DNA of 26,373 nt from JAWVZY01 sp033721955 (GCA_033721955.1 JAWVZY010000006.1:1-26373), one strand, 5' to 3'. Positions 13,005-21,889 are shown, numbered from the stretch's first letter. The notes: generated from the letters alone by a model not told the origin. Made by a program: numbers and translations.

Positions 13005-13892
13005 ATGAAAGGACTTGAATCATTGATTCCACAAAAAAATAACGAGGGCTCGGGTGACTCCCAGACCCCCAAAGGAAAAGACAGCGTCTTTTTAATTGAT
13101 ATTGATCTTATAAAGCCAAACCCTTACCAGCCGAGAAAGGAATTTTCAGAGGATAATCTTAAAGATCTCTCTGAATCAATTAAGGTTTATGGGGTGTTGC
13201 AACCGCTCATGGTAACCAAGGTAGAGAGAGATGTTCCCACGGGCCGCATTGTTGAATATGAGCTTATAGCGGGGGAGAGAAGATTGCGTGCGGCAAAGTT
13301 GGCAAAATTGCCCAGGGTTCCCGCAATAGTAAAGCACTCAACCAACAAGCAAAAACTTGAAATCTCCCTTATTGAAAACATACAAAGAGACGATCTAAAT
13401 GCTGTAGAAGAGGCACGCGCTTTCAGGCGCCTTATAGATGAGTTTGATATAAAGCAATCTGAAATTGCAGAGCGCGTTTCGAAATCTGCATCATATATAG
13501 CAAATACTCTCAGAATTCTTGGCCTTCCCTCGCAAATGCAGAACGCTCTTGCAGAAGGGAAAATATCAGAGGGACATACAAGGCCTCTGCTTAGCTTAGA
13601 GGGGGCAGCGCAAAAAAAGCTTTTTTCTGAAATTCAATCCCAGGGCATGACAGTGCGCCAGGCAGAAGCACGTGCGCGGGAGCTGGGAGCAAAGACAGTA
13701 AAAACCAAACAAGCACAGAAAGCAGGAAAGGCAGAATTAGATCCCAAGACGAAGAAACTTGTGGAGAACTTCAAAAACACATACAATCTTTCAGATGTTA
13801 AGGTGGGCACTAAAGGCAGAAAAGCGCACCTTGCGATGCACTTTTCCTCTAAGGATGATCTGCATGAGTGGATAAAGAAACTTTTGGACTAA
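13005..13892 (+). CDS. parB: ParB/Spo0J chromosome-partitioning protein
   Basis: ParB binds parS sites and spreads by CTP-dependent clamping. The 295-residue product shows the N-terminal ParB domain: PNPYQPRKEF, GVLQPLMV and YELIAGERRLRAAKL (the GERRxRA arginine patch), with IENIQRDDLNAVEEA. A helix-turn-helix follows (IKQSEIAERVSKSASYIANTLRILGLP), and the C-terminus (HEWIKKLL) probably dimerises. It follows parA. Its stop overlaps the 3' end of the convergent rel gene by 4 bp, with no hairpin between them. Confidence 0.96.
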   Translation: MKGLESLIPQKNNEGSGDSQTPKGKDSVFLIDIDLIKPNPYQPRKEFSEDNLKDLSESIKVYGVLQPLMVTKVERDVPTGRIVEYELIAGERRLRAAKLAKLPRVPAIVKHSTNKQKLEISLIENIQRDDLNAVEEARAFRRLIDEFDIKQSEIAERVSKSASYIANTLRILGLPSQMQNALAEGKISEGHTRPLLSLEGAAQKKLFSEIQSQGMTVRQAEARARELGAKTVKTKQAQKAGKAELDPKTKKLVENFKNTYNLSDVKVGTKGRKAHLAMHFSSKDDLHEWIKKLLD

Positions 13893-16054
13893 CCTTTTCT
13901 CTTTACCTCGTTTACTCCGTCAATTTTATTCAATTTTTCTAAAAGATCCTTTAATTGATTTAGATTTTCTATTTCAATTGTTGATTTTATAATAACCTCG
14001 CCCCCGGGGTTCTTTTTTTGCTTTTTACCACCGGCTGAAATGCTGAGAATATTAATTCCAAGATCAGCTATAACCCGGCTTATATCCTGTAACATGCCTA
14101 CGCGGTTTGCTACATATATTTCCAGTGTTGCAACTTTGCTTTTGCCTCCGCTTGTCCAGTAAGCGGGTAGAACTTTTTCTGATGTCTTTACCCTGTGAAT
14201 ATTGGGACAGCTAACCTTATGTATACTGGCTCCTTTATCTATCGTAATATAGGCAGCTATATCCTCGGGCTTTTGGGGATTACAACACTTGGCTATATGC
14301 ATTCTTAGGCCTGAAGCCCCTGCAATAACAACAGGAATACCCCCCTCCTTTTTTTGATACGCTTTCTTTTTGGGTGTTCTTTTACCTTCTTTTTGTTTTT
14401 GTTCGTCATCAACAAGGGTTTGCAGGACTCGGTTTACAGATATATCTCCCTGTCCTATTGATACAAAAAGTTCTTCCTCATCTTTAATAGAAAAACGCTT
14501 AAGTATTTTATTTTGCGCTTCATCGGAAAGCTGTTTCCATTTTTTGCCAGTCAACGATTTAAGTCCCTCATTTATGGCCTGTTGGCCGGTATCTATATTT
14601 TGCTCTCTGTTTTGCTCTTTCAGCCATTTGCGTATTCTGTTTTTGGCATTTCTTGTTTTTACAAAATTAAGCCATGCTCGTGAGGGGGTTTTATTTTTGG
14701 ATGTAATTATCTCAACCACATCCCCGTTTCTAAGTTCGTGGCTTAGTGTTACCATTTTACCTCCCACTATAGCGCCCGAGCATTTATCTCCGATATCTGT
14801 ATGTATATTATAGGCAAAATCTACAGGCGTGGCTCCTTTGGGCAGGTCAATAACATCCCCCTGGGGGGTAAATACGAATATCCTGTCAGAAAATACATCA
14901 AGCTTTAGGTTATTGAGGAATTCTTCGGTTGGAGATGAATCTTTTTTCCATTCTTGTAGTTGTTTTATCCAGCCATAGGCCTTAGCCATATCCTCTCCTT
15001 CTTTTTGGTCTTTATAGCGCCAGTGGGCTGCAATTCCATATTCAGAATTTTCATGCATTTTTTGGGTGCGTATCTGTATTTCTGTTATTTTTCCATCAAG
15101 GCAGAATACAGTAGTGTGTAAACTTTGATATCCATTTGGCTTAGGCAATGCTATATAGTCCTTTATGCGCCCGGGCAATGGGCGCCATAGATTATGCACT
15201 ACACCTAGGGTTTTGTAGCAATCTTCTACGCTCTCTACAATAATACGCACGGCGTTTAAATCATGTACGCGCGACCAGTTATAGTCATACTTTTCAAGTT
15301 TGCGCCATAAACTATAATAATGCTTGGCGCGCATTTCTATTTTTTTGGGTTTTATATTTTCTTTGGCAAGTTCCTTTTTTAAGACAGGAGAGAGGCGCTT
15401 TAAATATTTTTCAGCGTCACGTATGCGGTGTCCGCTTTCACGTTTTACGTATTCGTATTTTTCAGGATGTATGTATTGGAATGCAGCATCTTCAAGTTCG
15501 CGCGCCATGCCCCCAAGTCCAAGTCGGTGCGCTATTGGGGCGTAAATTTCCAGCGTTTCAAGGGCTATTCTTTTTTGTTTTCTTTTAGGCAGGGCGCCTA
15601 ACGTTTTCATATTGTGGAGGCGGTCGGCGAATTTTATTAAAATAACCCGCACATCTTCGGCCATGGCCACAAGCATTTTGCGCAGGTTTTCAGCGTGGCG
15701 CTGTGCGCCCCTATATTTTAATTTGCCCAGCTTGCTAACTCCGCCAACTAAAAACGCTATGTCCTCTCCAAACTCTTTTTTTATTTCCTCTAGCGTTACA
15801 TCTGTATCATCTACAACATCATGCAAAAGCGCTGCCGCTATTGTTTGAGCATCCATTTCCATTTTTGTAAGAGTGAGAGCCGCATCCAGTGGATGTACAA
15901 TATAGGGCTCTCCTGATTCGCGGGCCTGTTCACCATGTGCTTCACGCGCAATATCAAAAGCCCGCTGTATAAGCTTTTTATCTTTTTTAGCTCCAAATGC
16001 CTTCTTTATTTCCTCCAGAGAATTATCTATTGTATTTTTTGTTACAGTTGGCAT
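13889..16054 (-). CDS. RelA/SpoT-homologue (p)ppGpp synthetase/hydrolase, 721 aa
   Basis: This bifunctional-type Rel controls the stringent response. Domains in order: HD hydrolase (residues about 30-200, with YIVHPL and LLHDVVDDTD, His78-Asp79 intact); synthetase (about 230-370, RIKDYIALPKPNGYQSLHTTVF); TGS (about 395-455, VFTPQGDVIDLPKGATPVDFAYNIH); a zinc-finger-like region with CCNP; and ACT (about 645-721, VGMLQDISRVIADLGINI). The length matches full Rel proteins. ATG 16054 is preceded by TATAAA six bases upstream, so the mRNA may be leaderless. It diverges from the DUF5654-like gene, with which it shares a promoter core. Confidence 0.95.
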   Translation of the reverse strand: MPTVTKNTIDNSLEEIKKAFGAKKDKKLIQRAFDIAREAHGEQARESGEPYIVHPLDAALTLTKMEMDAQTIAAALLHDVVDDTDVTLEEIKKEFGEDIAFLVGGVSKLGKLKYRGAQRHAENLRKMLVAMAEDVRVILIKFADRLHNMKTLGALPKRKQKRIALETLEIYAPIAHRLGLGGMARELEDAAFQYIHPEKYEYVKRESGHRIRDAEKYLKRLSPVLKKELAKENIKPKKIEMRAKHYYSLWRKLEKYDYNWSRVHDLNAVRIIVESVEDCYKTLGVVHNLWRPLPGRIKDYIALPKPNGYQSLHTTVFCLDGKITEIQIRTQKMHENSEYGIAAHWRYKDQKEGEDMAKAYGWIKQLQEWKKDSSPTEEFLNNLKLDVFSDRIFVFTPQGDVIDLPKGATPVDFAYNIHTDIGDKCSGAIVGGKMVTLSHELRNGDVVEIITSKNKTPSRAWLNFVKTRNAKNRIRKWLKEQNREQNIDTGQQAINEGLKSLTGKKWKQLSDEAQNKILKRFSIKDEEELFVSIGQGDISVNRVLQTLVDDEQKQKEGKRTPKKKAYQKKEGGIPVVIAGASGLRMHIAKCCNPQKPEDIAAYITIDKGASIHKVSCPNIHRVKTSEKVLPAYWTSGGKSKVATLEIYVANRVGMLQDISRVIADLGINILSISAGGKKQKKNPGGEVIIKSTIEIENLNQLKDLLEKLNKIDGVNEVKRKG

Positions 16055-16060
16055 GTGCTT

Positions 16061-16088
16061 TTTATATCACGTATTGAAAGTTTGTAAA
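16061..16088 (-). promoter_or_regulatory. Promoter of the rel gene
   Basis: Minus strand TTTACA (16083-16088), 16 nt, TATAAA (16061-16066). Only 6 nt separate the -10 from the ATG. The -35 overlaps the plus-strand -35 at 16082-16087. Confidence 0.55.
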
Positions 16089-16109
16089 CCTGCATCTAAT
16101 TGGTATAAT
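16082..16109 (+). promoter_or_regulatory. Promoter of the DUF5654-like gene
   Basis: TTGTAA (16082-16087), 16 nt, TATAAT (16104-16109), with extended -10 TGG. The ATG is 12 nt downstream, so the leader would be about 5 nt. Confidence 0.65.
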
Positions 16110-16121
16110 AACATTAATTAT

Positions 16122-16421
16122 ATGGCTAAATTAAACAAAAAACGAAAAGACGAGATAAGGCGTGAGATCAAAAAAAGAACTGCCGGTTATATTGTGGCAG
16201 GTCTTGCTCTTGTAGGCGGCCTTGCGTGGAACGATGCCATAAAAACACTCATTGAAACCTTTTTCCCCAAAAGCGGAACCACTGTTATAGCAAAACTGGC
16301 TTATGCTATATTTATTACCATAGTCATAGTTATTGCAGGGTACTACGTAACCAAGTTTTTTGAAAAAGAAGAGATAAAAAAAGAAGAAGAAAAAGAAGAA
16401 AAAAAAGGAGAAGGAAAGTAG
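16122..16421 (+). CDS. DUF5654-like small membrane protein, 99 aa
   Basis: ATG 16122 is chosen because an upstream in-frame ATG (16053) lies within the rel gene and ahead of the promoter. The protein has a basic N-terminus (KLNKKRKDEIRREIKKR), a helix at about 22-38 containing GLAWNDAIKTLI, a second membrane helix at about 57-78, and a charged Lys/Glu tail. The 'GLAWNDAI' segment and two-helix layout match the DUF5654 group, which I recall from CPR bacteria and archaea. Function is unknown. It is monocistronic and ends in a strong terminator. Confidence 0.75.
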   Translation: MAKLNKKRKDEIRREIKKRTAGYIVAGLALVGGLAWNDAIKTLIETFFPKSGTTVIAKLAYAIFITIVIVIAGYYVTKFFEKEEIKKEEEKEEKKGEGK

Positions 16422-16452
16422 GTATAAATTTATATATAAAAGACATGAAAAT

Positions 16453-16481
16453 GCCCCGGGCTTTATCGCCGGGGCGTTTTT
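16453..16481. terminator. Terminator between convergent genes
   Basis: GCCCCGG (16453-16459) pairs with CCGGGGC (16469-16475), followed by a T-run on plus; the minus strand also continues into TTTT. It serves the DUF5654-like gene and the 79-aa gene. Confidence 0.88.
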
Positions 16482-16495
16482 GCTAAAAGGGCTTT

Positions 16496-16735
16496 CTATA
16501 TCTTGCTGACTACGATCTTGGGATCCTGGTCCAGCAAGACCGGCTCACGGTTCTGGGCCTCTTCGATGTGTTCGGGGCAGAAGTTGCCCTCGCGCACTAT
16601 CTCTGTGCCTGTTGAGGCACGCAGTAGATGACCTTTGTGGTTTACCAGCCGGTATTCCACAGGCCTTACCTCCAGGGGATGTGTCTTGAGCATATCCCAT
16701 GGCTCTGTTACGTGTCCGTCTTCACAGTGGAACAT
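16496..16735 (-). CDS. Unknown 79-aa protein with strong expression signals
   Basis: The product starts MFHCEDGHVTEPWDMLK and contains a central basic/polar region and FCPEHIEEAQ. The two Cys/His pairs (CEDGH near the start, CPEH near residue 53) could form one metal site. No family is recognised. It is about 55% GC by my count, against about 40-45% in neighbouring topA, so base use differs. AAAGGAGG lies about nine bases before the ATG, and the upstream promoter is nearly perfect. The 50-nt leader can form a hairpin around TCGGG/CCCGA. It sits alone between the topA end and a terminator. Strong signals suggest an abundant protein. Confidence 0.75.
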   Translation of the reverse strand: MFHCEDGHVTEPWDMLKTHPLEVRPVEYRLVNHKGHLLRASTGTEIVREGNFCPEHIEEAQNREPVLLDQDPKIVVSKI

Positions 16736-16795
16736 CTTGCTCCACCTCCTTTGTCTCGGGGCGCCATTACGCGAGCCCGAAACGAGCGTGAAATA

Positions 16796-16824
16796 ATATT
16801 ATCACGAAATATTTATTTTGTCAA
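16796..16824 (-). promoter_or_regulatory. Strong promoter of the 79-aa gene
   Basis: Minus strand: perfect TTGACA (16819-16824), 17 nt, TAATAT (16796-16801), extended -10 TGA. It starts two bases beyond the topA stop codon. Confidence 0.8.
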
Positions 16825-16825
16825 T

Positions 16826-18934
16826 TTATTTTTTATAGTCGCACTCCTTGTTGGAGCAAGCTACTTTTTTGTTTTTCCCTTTTATAACTAGCGCTTTATT
16901 GCATTTAGGGCATTTTGCTACCCTGTGTTTTGTGGTGCCCTCTATTTGTTCAATATGAGGATGGTACCAGAGGCCAAAATCACAATCAGGATAACGCGAG
17001 CAACCCCAAAAGGTTTTGCCCTTTCTTGTTTTTCTCTGCACCACTTTGCCCTCAACGCATTTTGGACAATGTACGTCTTTTAATTCGTGGTGTTCACCTT
17101 CGCGTTTTATGTTTTCTGTATGCTTACATTCGGGGAAACCGCTGCATGCATAAAACCAACCGTATCTTCCCATGCGTTTTAGCATTTTTTTACCGCACTC
17201 AGGACACGTTTTATCTGTTTCTTCGGTCATATCTTTCTTTTTGACCTCATCGTATTTTTTCTCTAATTTCTTTTCAAAAGGAGTGTAAAATTCATCCAGC
17301 ACTTTTCGCCAGTCATTTTTACCGTGAGCTATTTTATCCAGGTCATCTTCCATTTCTGCGGTAAAGTCAATATCTACTATTTTTGGAAAATGCTCTGTTA
17401 AAAGGTCAGTTACTATAAATCCTATCTCTGTGGGTTCAAGTCGTTTTTGCTCATCCTTTTTTACATAATTTCTGCTCTGTATTGTACTTATTACAGGAGC
17501 ATAAGTTGAAGGCCTGCCGATCCCGTGTTTTTCAAGCGCTTTTATAAGTGTGGCCTCTGAATAGCGTGCGGGGGGTTTTGTGAAATGTTGCTCGGGGTTT
17601 AGCTTTTTTAACTCAAGCGCATCGCCCTTTGATATTTCGGGAAGCTCTGCTTCCTTGAATTTAACAGGATAAACTTTTAGAAATCCCGGAAATCTCATAA
17701 CCTGTCCTGTGGCACGAAAACCGTATTCTGTATTTGTATTTATATCTATGGTTGTAGCAGCAAATATTGCAGGTGTCATTTGGCTTGCCAGAAATCTTTG
17801 CCATATAAGTTTGTATAGTTTTTTCTGGGCGGGTTGTAGTTTCAATCTATCAGGGTTTTTTGTGGGATCGGTCGGACGGATTGCCTCATGTGCTTCTTGA
17901 GCCCCCTTGCTTTTTGTTTTGAAAAATCTGGGCTTGTTCGGCAGGTATTTTTTACCAAATTCTTTTTCTATATATCTTCTTCCCGCACTAACCGCTCCCG
18001 GTGCTAAATTCAGGGAATCTGTTCGGTGATATGTTATAAGACCCCTTTCATATAAGTTTTGAGCAAGCATCATGGTGCGCTTAGCGGGGTAGCCGAATTT
18101 ATGGCCGGCTGCCTGCTGCAGCGTACTTGTTGTGAAAGGCGCAAAGGGGTTTCTTTTTCTATCTTTTTGTTCAACATTTTCCACCTTCCATTCTCCTTCT
18201 TCTAATTTCTTTACTATTTCATCTGCTGCTTTTTTATTTTCTACGGCAAATTTATCCAAGCTTTCTCCGTTTTTGCTATGCAGGGCGGCTATGAACTTTT
18301 TATCTTTGCCGCTTGCTTTTAGATCTGCTTCAATAGTCCAGTATTCTTTTGGCTTGAATTTTTGTCTTTCTCGCTCTTTTTCAACTATCAGCCGTACTGC
18401 AACTGACTGAACGCGGCCGGCAGATAAACCCCGCATAACCTTCTTCCATAGAAAAGGGGAGAGTTTATATCCCACAAGCCGATCTAATATGCGCCTTGCC
18501 TGCTGGGCGTTTACAAGGTCTTTGTTTATCTCACGCGGGTTTTGAAGAGCGTTTTCTATGGCGCTTTTTGTTATCTCATGAAATTCTATACGCTCCACAG
18601 GAAGGTCTACCGGCTTTTTCTTTTTGTTGTCTGTTAAAATTCCAAGCGCGTAAAGCAGGTGCCAGGCGATTGCTTCACCTTCGCGATCTCCGTCAGTTGC
18701 CAGTATCACCTCATCAGCGTCTTTTAATTTTTTCTTAAGTGCCGTGAGCTTTTTTCTTGATTTTGTAGGTATAACGTAGCGCGGTTCAAAGTTCTTTTCT
18801 GTATCAACTCCAAGTTCGCCCTTTGGCAGGTCGCGTAAATGACCATAAGAAGATGTAACGATATATTTATCGCCTAAAAATTTAGATATTGTTTTTGCCT
18901 TTGTAGGGCTTTCTACTATTACTAATTTTGACAT
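16826..18934 (-). CDS. topA: DNA topoisomerase I (type IA)
   Basis: TopA relaxes negative supercoils. The 702-residue product opens with the TOPRIM domain (KLVIVESPTKAKTISKFLG; DGDREGEAIAWHL). The core follows, with the active-site tyrosine in YERGLITYHRTDSL, and GRPSTYAPVISTIQSRNYV later on. The C-terminus carries three cysteine clusters (CPECGKKMLKR.., CPKCVEGKVV.., CPKCNKALVI..), i.e. zinc ribbons. Length is typical for forms with few C-terminal repeats. Its start overlaps the dprA 3' end by 13 nt, so the two are co-transcribed; dprA-topA adjacency is common in bacteria. Confidence 0.97.
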   Translation of the reverse strand: MSKLVIVESPTKAKTISKFLGDKYIVTSSYGHLRDLPKGELGVDTEKNFEPRYVIPTKSRKKLTALKKKLKDADEVILATDGDREGEAIAWHLLYALGILTDNKKKKPVDLPVERIEFHEITKSAIENALQNPREINKDLVNAQQARRILDRLVGYKLSPFLWKKVMRGLSAGRVQSVAVRLIVEKERERQKFKPKEYWTIEADLKASGKDKKFIAALHSKNGESLDKFAVENKKAADEIVKKLEEGEWKVENVEQKDRKRNPFAPFTTSTLQQAAGHKFGYPAKRTMMLAQNLYERGLITYHRTDSLNLAPGAVSAGRRYIEKEFGKKYLPNKPRFFKTKSKGAQEAHEAIRPTDPTKNPDRLKLQPAQKKLYKLIWQRFLASQMTPAIFAATTIDINTNTEYGFRATGQVMRFPGFLKVYPVKFKEAELPEISKGDALELKKLNPEQHFTKPPARYSEATLIKALEKHGIGRPSTYAPVISTIQSRNYVKKDEQKRLEPTEIGFIVTDLLTEHFPKIVDIDFTAEMEDDLDKIAHGKNDWRKVLDEFYTPFEKKLEKKYDEVKKKDMTEETDKTCPECGKKMLKRMGRYGWFYACSGFPECKHTENIKREGEHHELKDVHCPKCVEGKVVQRKTRKGKTFWGCSRYPDCDFGLWYHPHIEQIEGTTKHRVAKCPKCNKALVIKGKNKKVACSNKECDYKK

Positions 18935-19809
18935 ATATAATGATTAGAATCTGTTTCTTTAATATAATCTTGAAGCATAAGTCCCGCTATAATTTCATAC
19001 ACTCTATCAGAACTTAGTTTAGTGGATTGGATAATTTTGTCAACATGTACTGCCTCAGGTGCCTTGTTGATAAAATTAAAAACAAGCGCTTCCTCTTTGT
19101 TGAGAGAGTTTGTATTTTTATTTTTCTCTCCAAGGTTTATTTTAGAATTTACTTCAAACTCTTTGAGTATATCATCGGCGCTCCTTACTATTTTAGCACC
19201 TTTATGTATTAGGTTATTTGTACCCGCTGATAAACGTGAAAATACGGAGCCGGGAACTGCATAGACCTTTTTCTTATATTCGCCGGCCAGTCGTGTTGTA
19301 ATCAGGGTTCCGCTCTTAAGTGGTGCTTCTACCGCAAGGACGCCGTCTGAGAGCATTGCCACAATGCGGTTTCTCTCAGGGAATCTATGGCGATTTCCCG
19401 GTGTGCCCGGACTATATTCACTAAGTATAAGTCCTCCGGCCTCTACTATATCATTGGCAAGACCCCTGTTCTTTTGAGGATAAATTGTTTTATCATCTAT
19501 GCCCGAACCTGTAACCGCAATTGTTGGAGCTTCAAAATCAAGAGCCGCCTTGTGCCCGTATGTATCTATTCCGCGAGCCAGCCCGCTTACAATACATACT
19601 CCTGCATTTGCTAAACCTCCCGCTATTTTTTCAGTTGCCTTTATGCCATATTGTGAACATCGTCTTGTTCCAACAACAGCGATCTTTGGCTTTGCATCAA
19701 GTACATCTAAATTTCCCCGGTAATATAAAACTTCGGGAGCATCCGGTAGGTTTTTTAGCGCCTTTGGATATTTAGAGCTGGAAATATTTAATTGTTTTAT
19801 ATCCGACAT
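18922..19809 (-). CDS. dprA: DNA-processing protein DprA
   Basis: DprA loads RecA on incoming single-stranded DNA during natural transformation. The 295-residue product shows the Rossmann-like fold motifs: AVVGTRRCSQYG, VSGLARGIDTYGHKAAL, GLILSEYSPGTP, FPERNRIVAMLSDGVLAVEA, and SGTLITTRLA. A C-terminal winged-helix region follows (EEALVFNFINKAPEAVHVDKIIQ...DRVYEIIAGLMLQDYI). The N-terminal SAM domain of some DprAs is absent. It lies between the shortened mfd (19 nt upstream) and topA (overlapping), forming a minus-strand operon. Confidence 0.95.
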   Translation of the reverse strand: MSDIKQLNISSSKYPKALKNLPDAPEVLYYRGNLDVLDAKPKIAVVGTRRCSQYGIKATEKIAGGLANAGVCIVSGLARGIDTYGHKAALDFEAPTIAVTGSGIDDKTIYPQKNRGLANDIVEAGGLILSEYSPGTPGNRHRFPERNRIVAMLSDGVLAVEAPLKSGTLITTRLAGEYKKKVYAVPGSVFSRLSAGTNNLIHKGAKIVRSADDILKEFEVNSKINLGEKNKNTNSLNKEEALVFNFINKAPEAVHVDKIIQSTKLSSDRVYEIIAGLMLQDYIKETDSNHYICQN

Positions 19810-19828
19810 TTAATTTAAAAACTGAAAA

Positions 19829-21853
19829 TTAAGAATTTACGGAACGAAGTTCTTCTATTGCCTCATTTAGTAACTGACAATATAGGTTAAAGCCAACTTT
19901 TGCAATATTACCGCTTTGTTGTCGGCCCAAAAAGCTGCCCGCGCCCCTAAGTTCAAGGTCGCGCATAGCAATTTGATATCCTGCACCCAGGTATTGAGCA
20001 TCTTCCAACGCTTCTAACCTTTCTTTTGCTTTATCCTTTAGTTTGCGCGCGGAATGCAGGAAATATGCATGTGCTTGTTCATGCCCCCGGCCGATGCGAC
20101 CTCTTATTTGATGGGCTTGTGCCAGGCCAAGTTTCGTCGCGTCTTCTACTATTAAGGTATTAGCTCCGGATACATCAAGTCCGTTTTCCATTATAGTTGT
20201 AGTAACAAGTACGTCAATTTTACCGTTTGCAAAATCGTCTATTGTTTCTATAAGCTGGCGCTCGGGAAGTTTTGCGTGCATAAACCCTATTTTAGCAGAG
20301 GGTATAAGTTCTTCAAGCATCTCAACTGTTTTTGGCAGGGAAAATATACGATTGTGCAGATAATATACCTGGCCATTTCTGTTCAGCTCTTCTTTTATAA
20401 CTTCCTGTATTATTTTTTTATCAAAGCGAGCCACCTCTGTTTTTATAGGTCTGCGTCCCGGGGGAGGGGTATGTATAACGCTCATGTCGCGAAGACCGCT
20501 TAAGGCAAAGTGCAAAGTGCGGGGTATGGGAGTTGCCGATAGGGAGATAATATCAAGCTCAGCTCGCTTGTCTTTAAATACCTCCTTTTGTTTTACGCCA
20601 AACCTTTGCTCTTCGTCTATCATAAGAAGTCCCAACCGGGAAAATTCAATATCTTTTTGTAAAAGGCGGTGCGTGCCTATTACTATATCGCAACTGCCGC
20701 TTTTAAGCTCCTTTAGGATATTTTTTTGTTCAGCTTTGCTTTCTATTCTTGTTAACTTTTTTATATTTATAGGAATTTGCGCTTCAGCAAATCTTTTTTG
20801 GAATGTTTTGTAATGCTGGTGCGCCAGAACAGTGGTTGGAGCAATAAGGGCTACCTGGTGACCTGCGCCCACAGCATATGCGGCAGCGCGCAAGGCAACT
20901 TCTGTTTTGCCAAAGCCAACATCTCCACAAATCACTCTATCCATGGGTATATCAGATAACATATCTTTTTTGATATCGGCAAGTGCCCTTTTTTGATCAG
21001 GTGTTTCTTCATGTTCAAAACTATATTCCAGGGCCTTAACCAGTTCTTCGTCTATTTTGTATTTAGGCCGTTTGGCCATTTCGCGCTTTGCATATATTTT
21101 TGCTAATTTCTTGGCTGTCTCTATCAGGTCTTCTTTTATTTTCCTTTTTGTTCTTTCCCAGATATTGCCTCCAAGACGGGTAAGTTTCGGTTCGCCAAAA
21201 CCAACATAAGGAGACACTTTTTCAGCTACACTTGTGGGCACCAGCAATTTATCGCCCTGGGCGTATTCAAGTTCCATGTATTGTATCGATTTTTCATCTT
21301 CACCTTCTGATTTAAGGCCTTTGTAGCGTCCTATGCCGTGATCTATATGCACAACGTACGTGTCTTTTTTTAGATTGTCTAATTTTAACTTTAATTCTTC
21401 ATCCTTGGGCGTAAATTCAGATGAATAAACTTGCGGTTCTTTAGATATAATATTTTTAAGTTTTTCATTTTGATCTTCTATCTTTATATTCTGAAGTATT
21501 TGTATTGAGCCGATCTTATCTCCGTCGTATTCTATCCGTACGGCGTTTTTCATATTTGGGGCGAAAATATCCAGTATCCCCCCTCTTCCTGAATATTGCC
21601 CCGGCACCTTTACAGAATTGACGCGCACATAATTCCAATCTGAGAGTTGGCGTGTCAGGTTGCTTAGGGGTATAACTTCATCGATTTCTATTTCTTTGTA
21701 GTTAGCGTTCCACCAGCTTGTTATTTTTTTGGCCTCCTGCCTTATGTTTTTTTGGTTTTGCGCAAACCAAATTTGCCCCCTTTCTAAAATATGGGGGGTT
21801 ATGCTGATGAATGCGAACCTCTTTATTTGTTGTGTATTTGTGGTTTCTGCCAC
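19829..21853 (-). CDS. mfd: Shortened transcription-repair coupling factor (Mfd-like), 674 aa
   Basis: Mfd removes stalled RNA polymerase and recruits UvrA. Residues about 60-125 (PGQYSGRGGILDIFAP) resemble UvrB-homology domain 2; 163-225 is the RNA-polymerase-interacting (CarD-like) domain (YVVHIDHGIGRYKGL). 280-600 is the translocase: Walker A GDVGFGKT (310-317), DEEQ (413-416), LSATPIPRT, and HQIRGRIGRG. The translocation motif region ends at about 670. Typical Mfd is 1100-1200 residues. Most of domain 1a, domains 1b/3 and the C-terminal autoinhibitory domain 7 are missing. An in-frame stop just upstream of the GTG start, and dprA 19 nt after the end, rule out simple mis-calling. RecG is excluded by the CarD-like domain. 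Confidence 0.9.
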   Translation of the reverse strand: MAETTNTQQIKRFAFISITPHILERGQIWFAQNQKNIRQEAKKITSWWNANYKEIEIDEVIPLSNLTRQLSDWNYVRVNSVKVPGQYSGRGGILDIFAPNMKNAVRIEYDGDKIGSIQILQNIKIEDQNEKLKNIISKEPQVYSSEFTPKDEELKLKLDNLKKDTYVVHIDHGIGRYKGLKSEGEDEKSIQYMELEYAQGDKLLVPTSVAEKVSPYVGFGEPKLTRLGGNIWERTKRKIKEDLIETAKKLAKIYAKREMAKRPKYKIDEELVKALEYSFEHEETPDQKRALADIKKDMLSDIPMDRVICGDVGFGKTEVALRAAAYAVGAGHQVALIAPTTVLAHQHYKTFQKRFAEAQIPINIKKLTRIESKAEQKNILKELKSGSCDIVIGTHRLLQKDIEFSRLGLLMIDEEQRFGVKQKEVFKDKRAELDIISLSATPIPRTLHFALSGLRDMSVIHTPPPGRRPIKTEVARFDKKIIQEVIKEELNRNGQVYYLHNRIFSLPKTVEMLEELIPSAKIGFMHAKLPERQLIETIDDFANGKIDVLVTTTIMENGLDVSGANTLIVEDATKLGLAQAHQIRGRIGRGHEQAHAYFLHSARKLKDKAKERLEALEDAQYLGAGYQIAMRDLELRGAGSFLGRQQSGNIAKVGFNLYCQLLNEAIEELRSVNS

Positions 21854-21889
21854 GATTTATTTATACATATTTCTTATATATATGTAAAG

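Noticed and set aside
12203..13892. parS site near parAB
   Set aside because: I looked for the TGTTnCACGTGAAACA-type palindrome around and within the operon and saw none.
14370..14813. 147-codon plus-strand frame inside the rel gene
   Set aside because: It is a shadow of the minus-strand rel coding frame, with low-complexity Ser/Cys/Phe content and no start signals.
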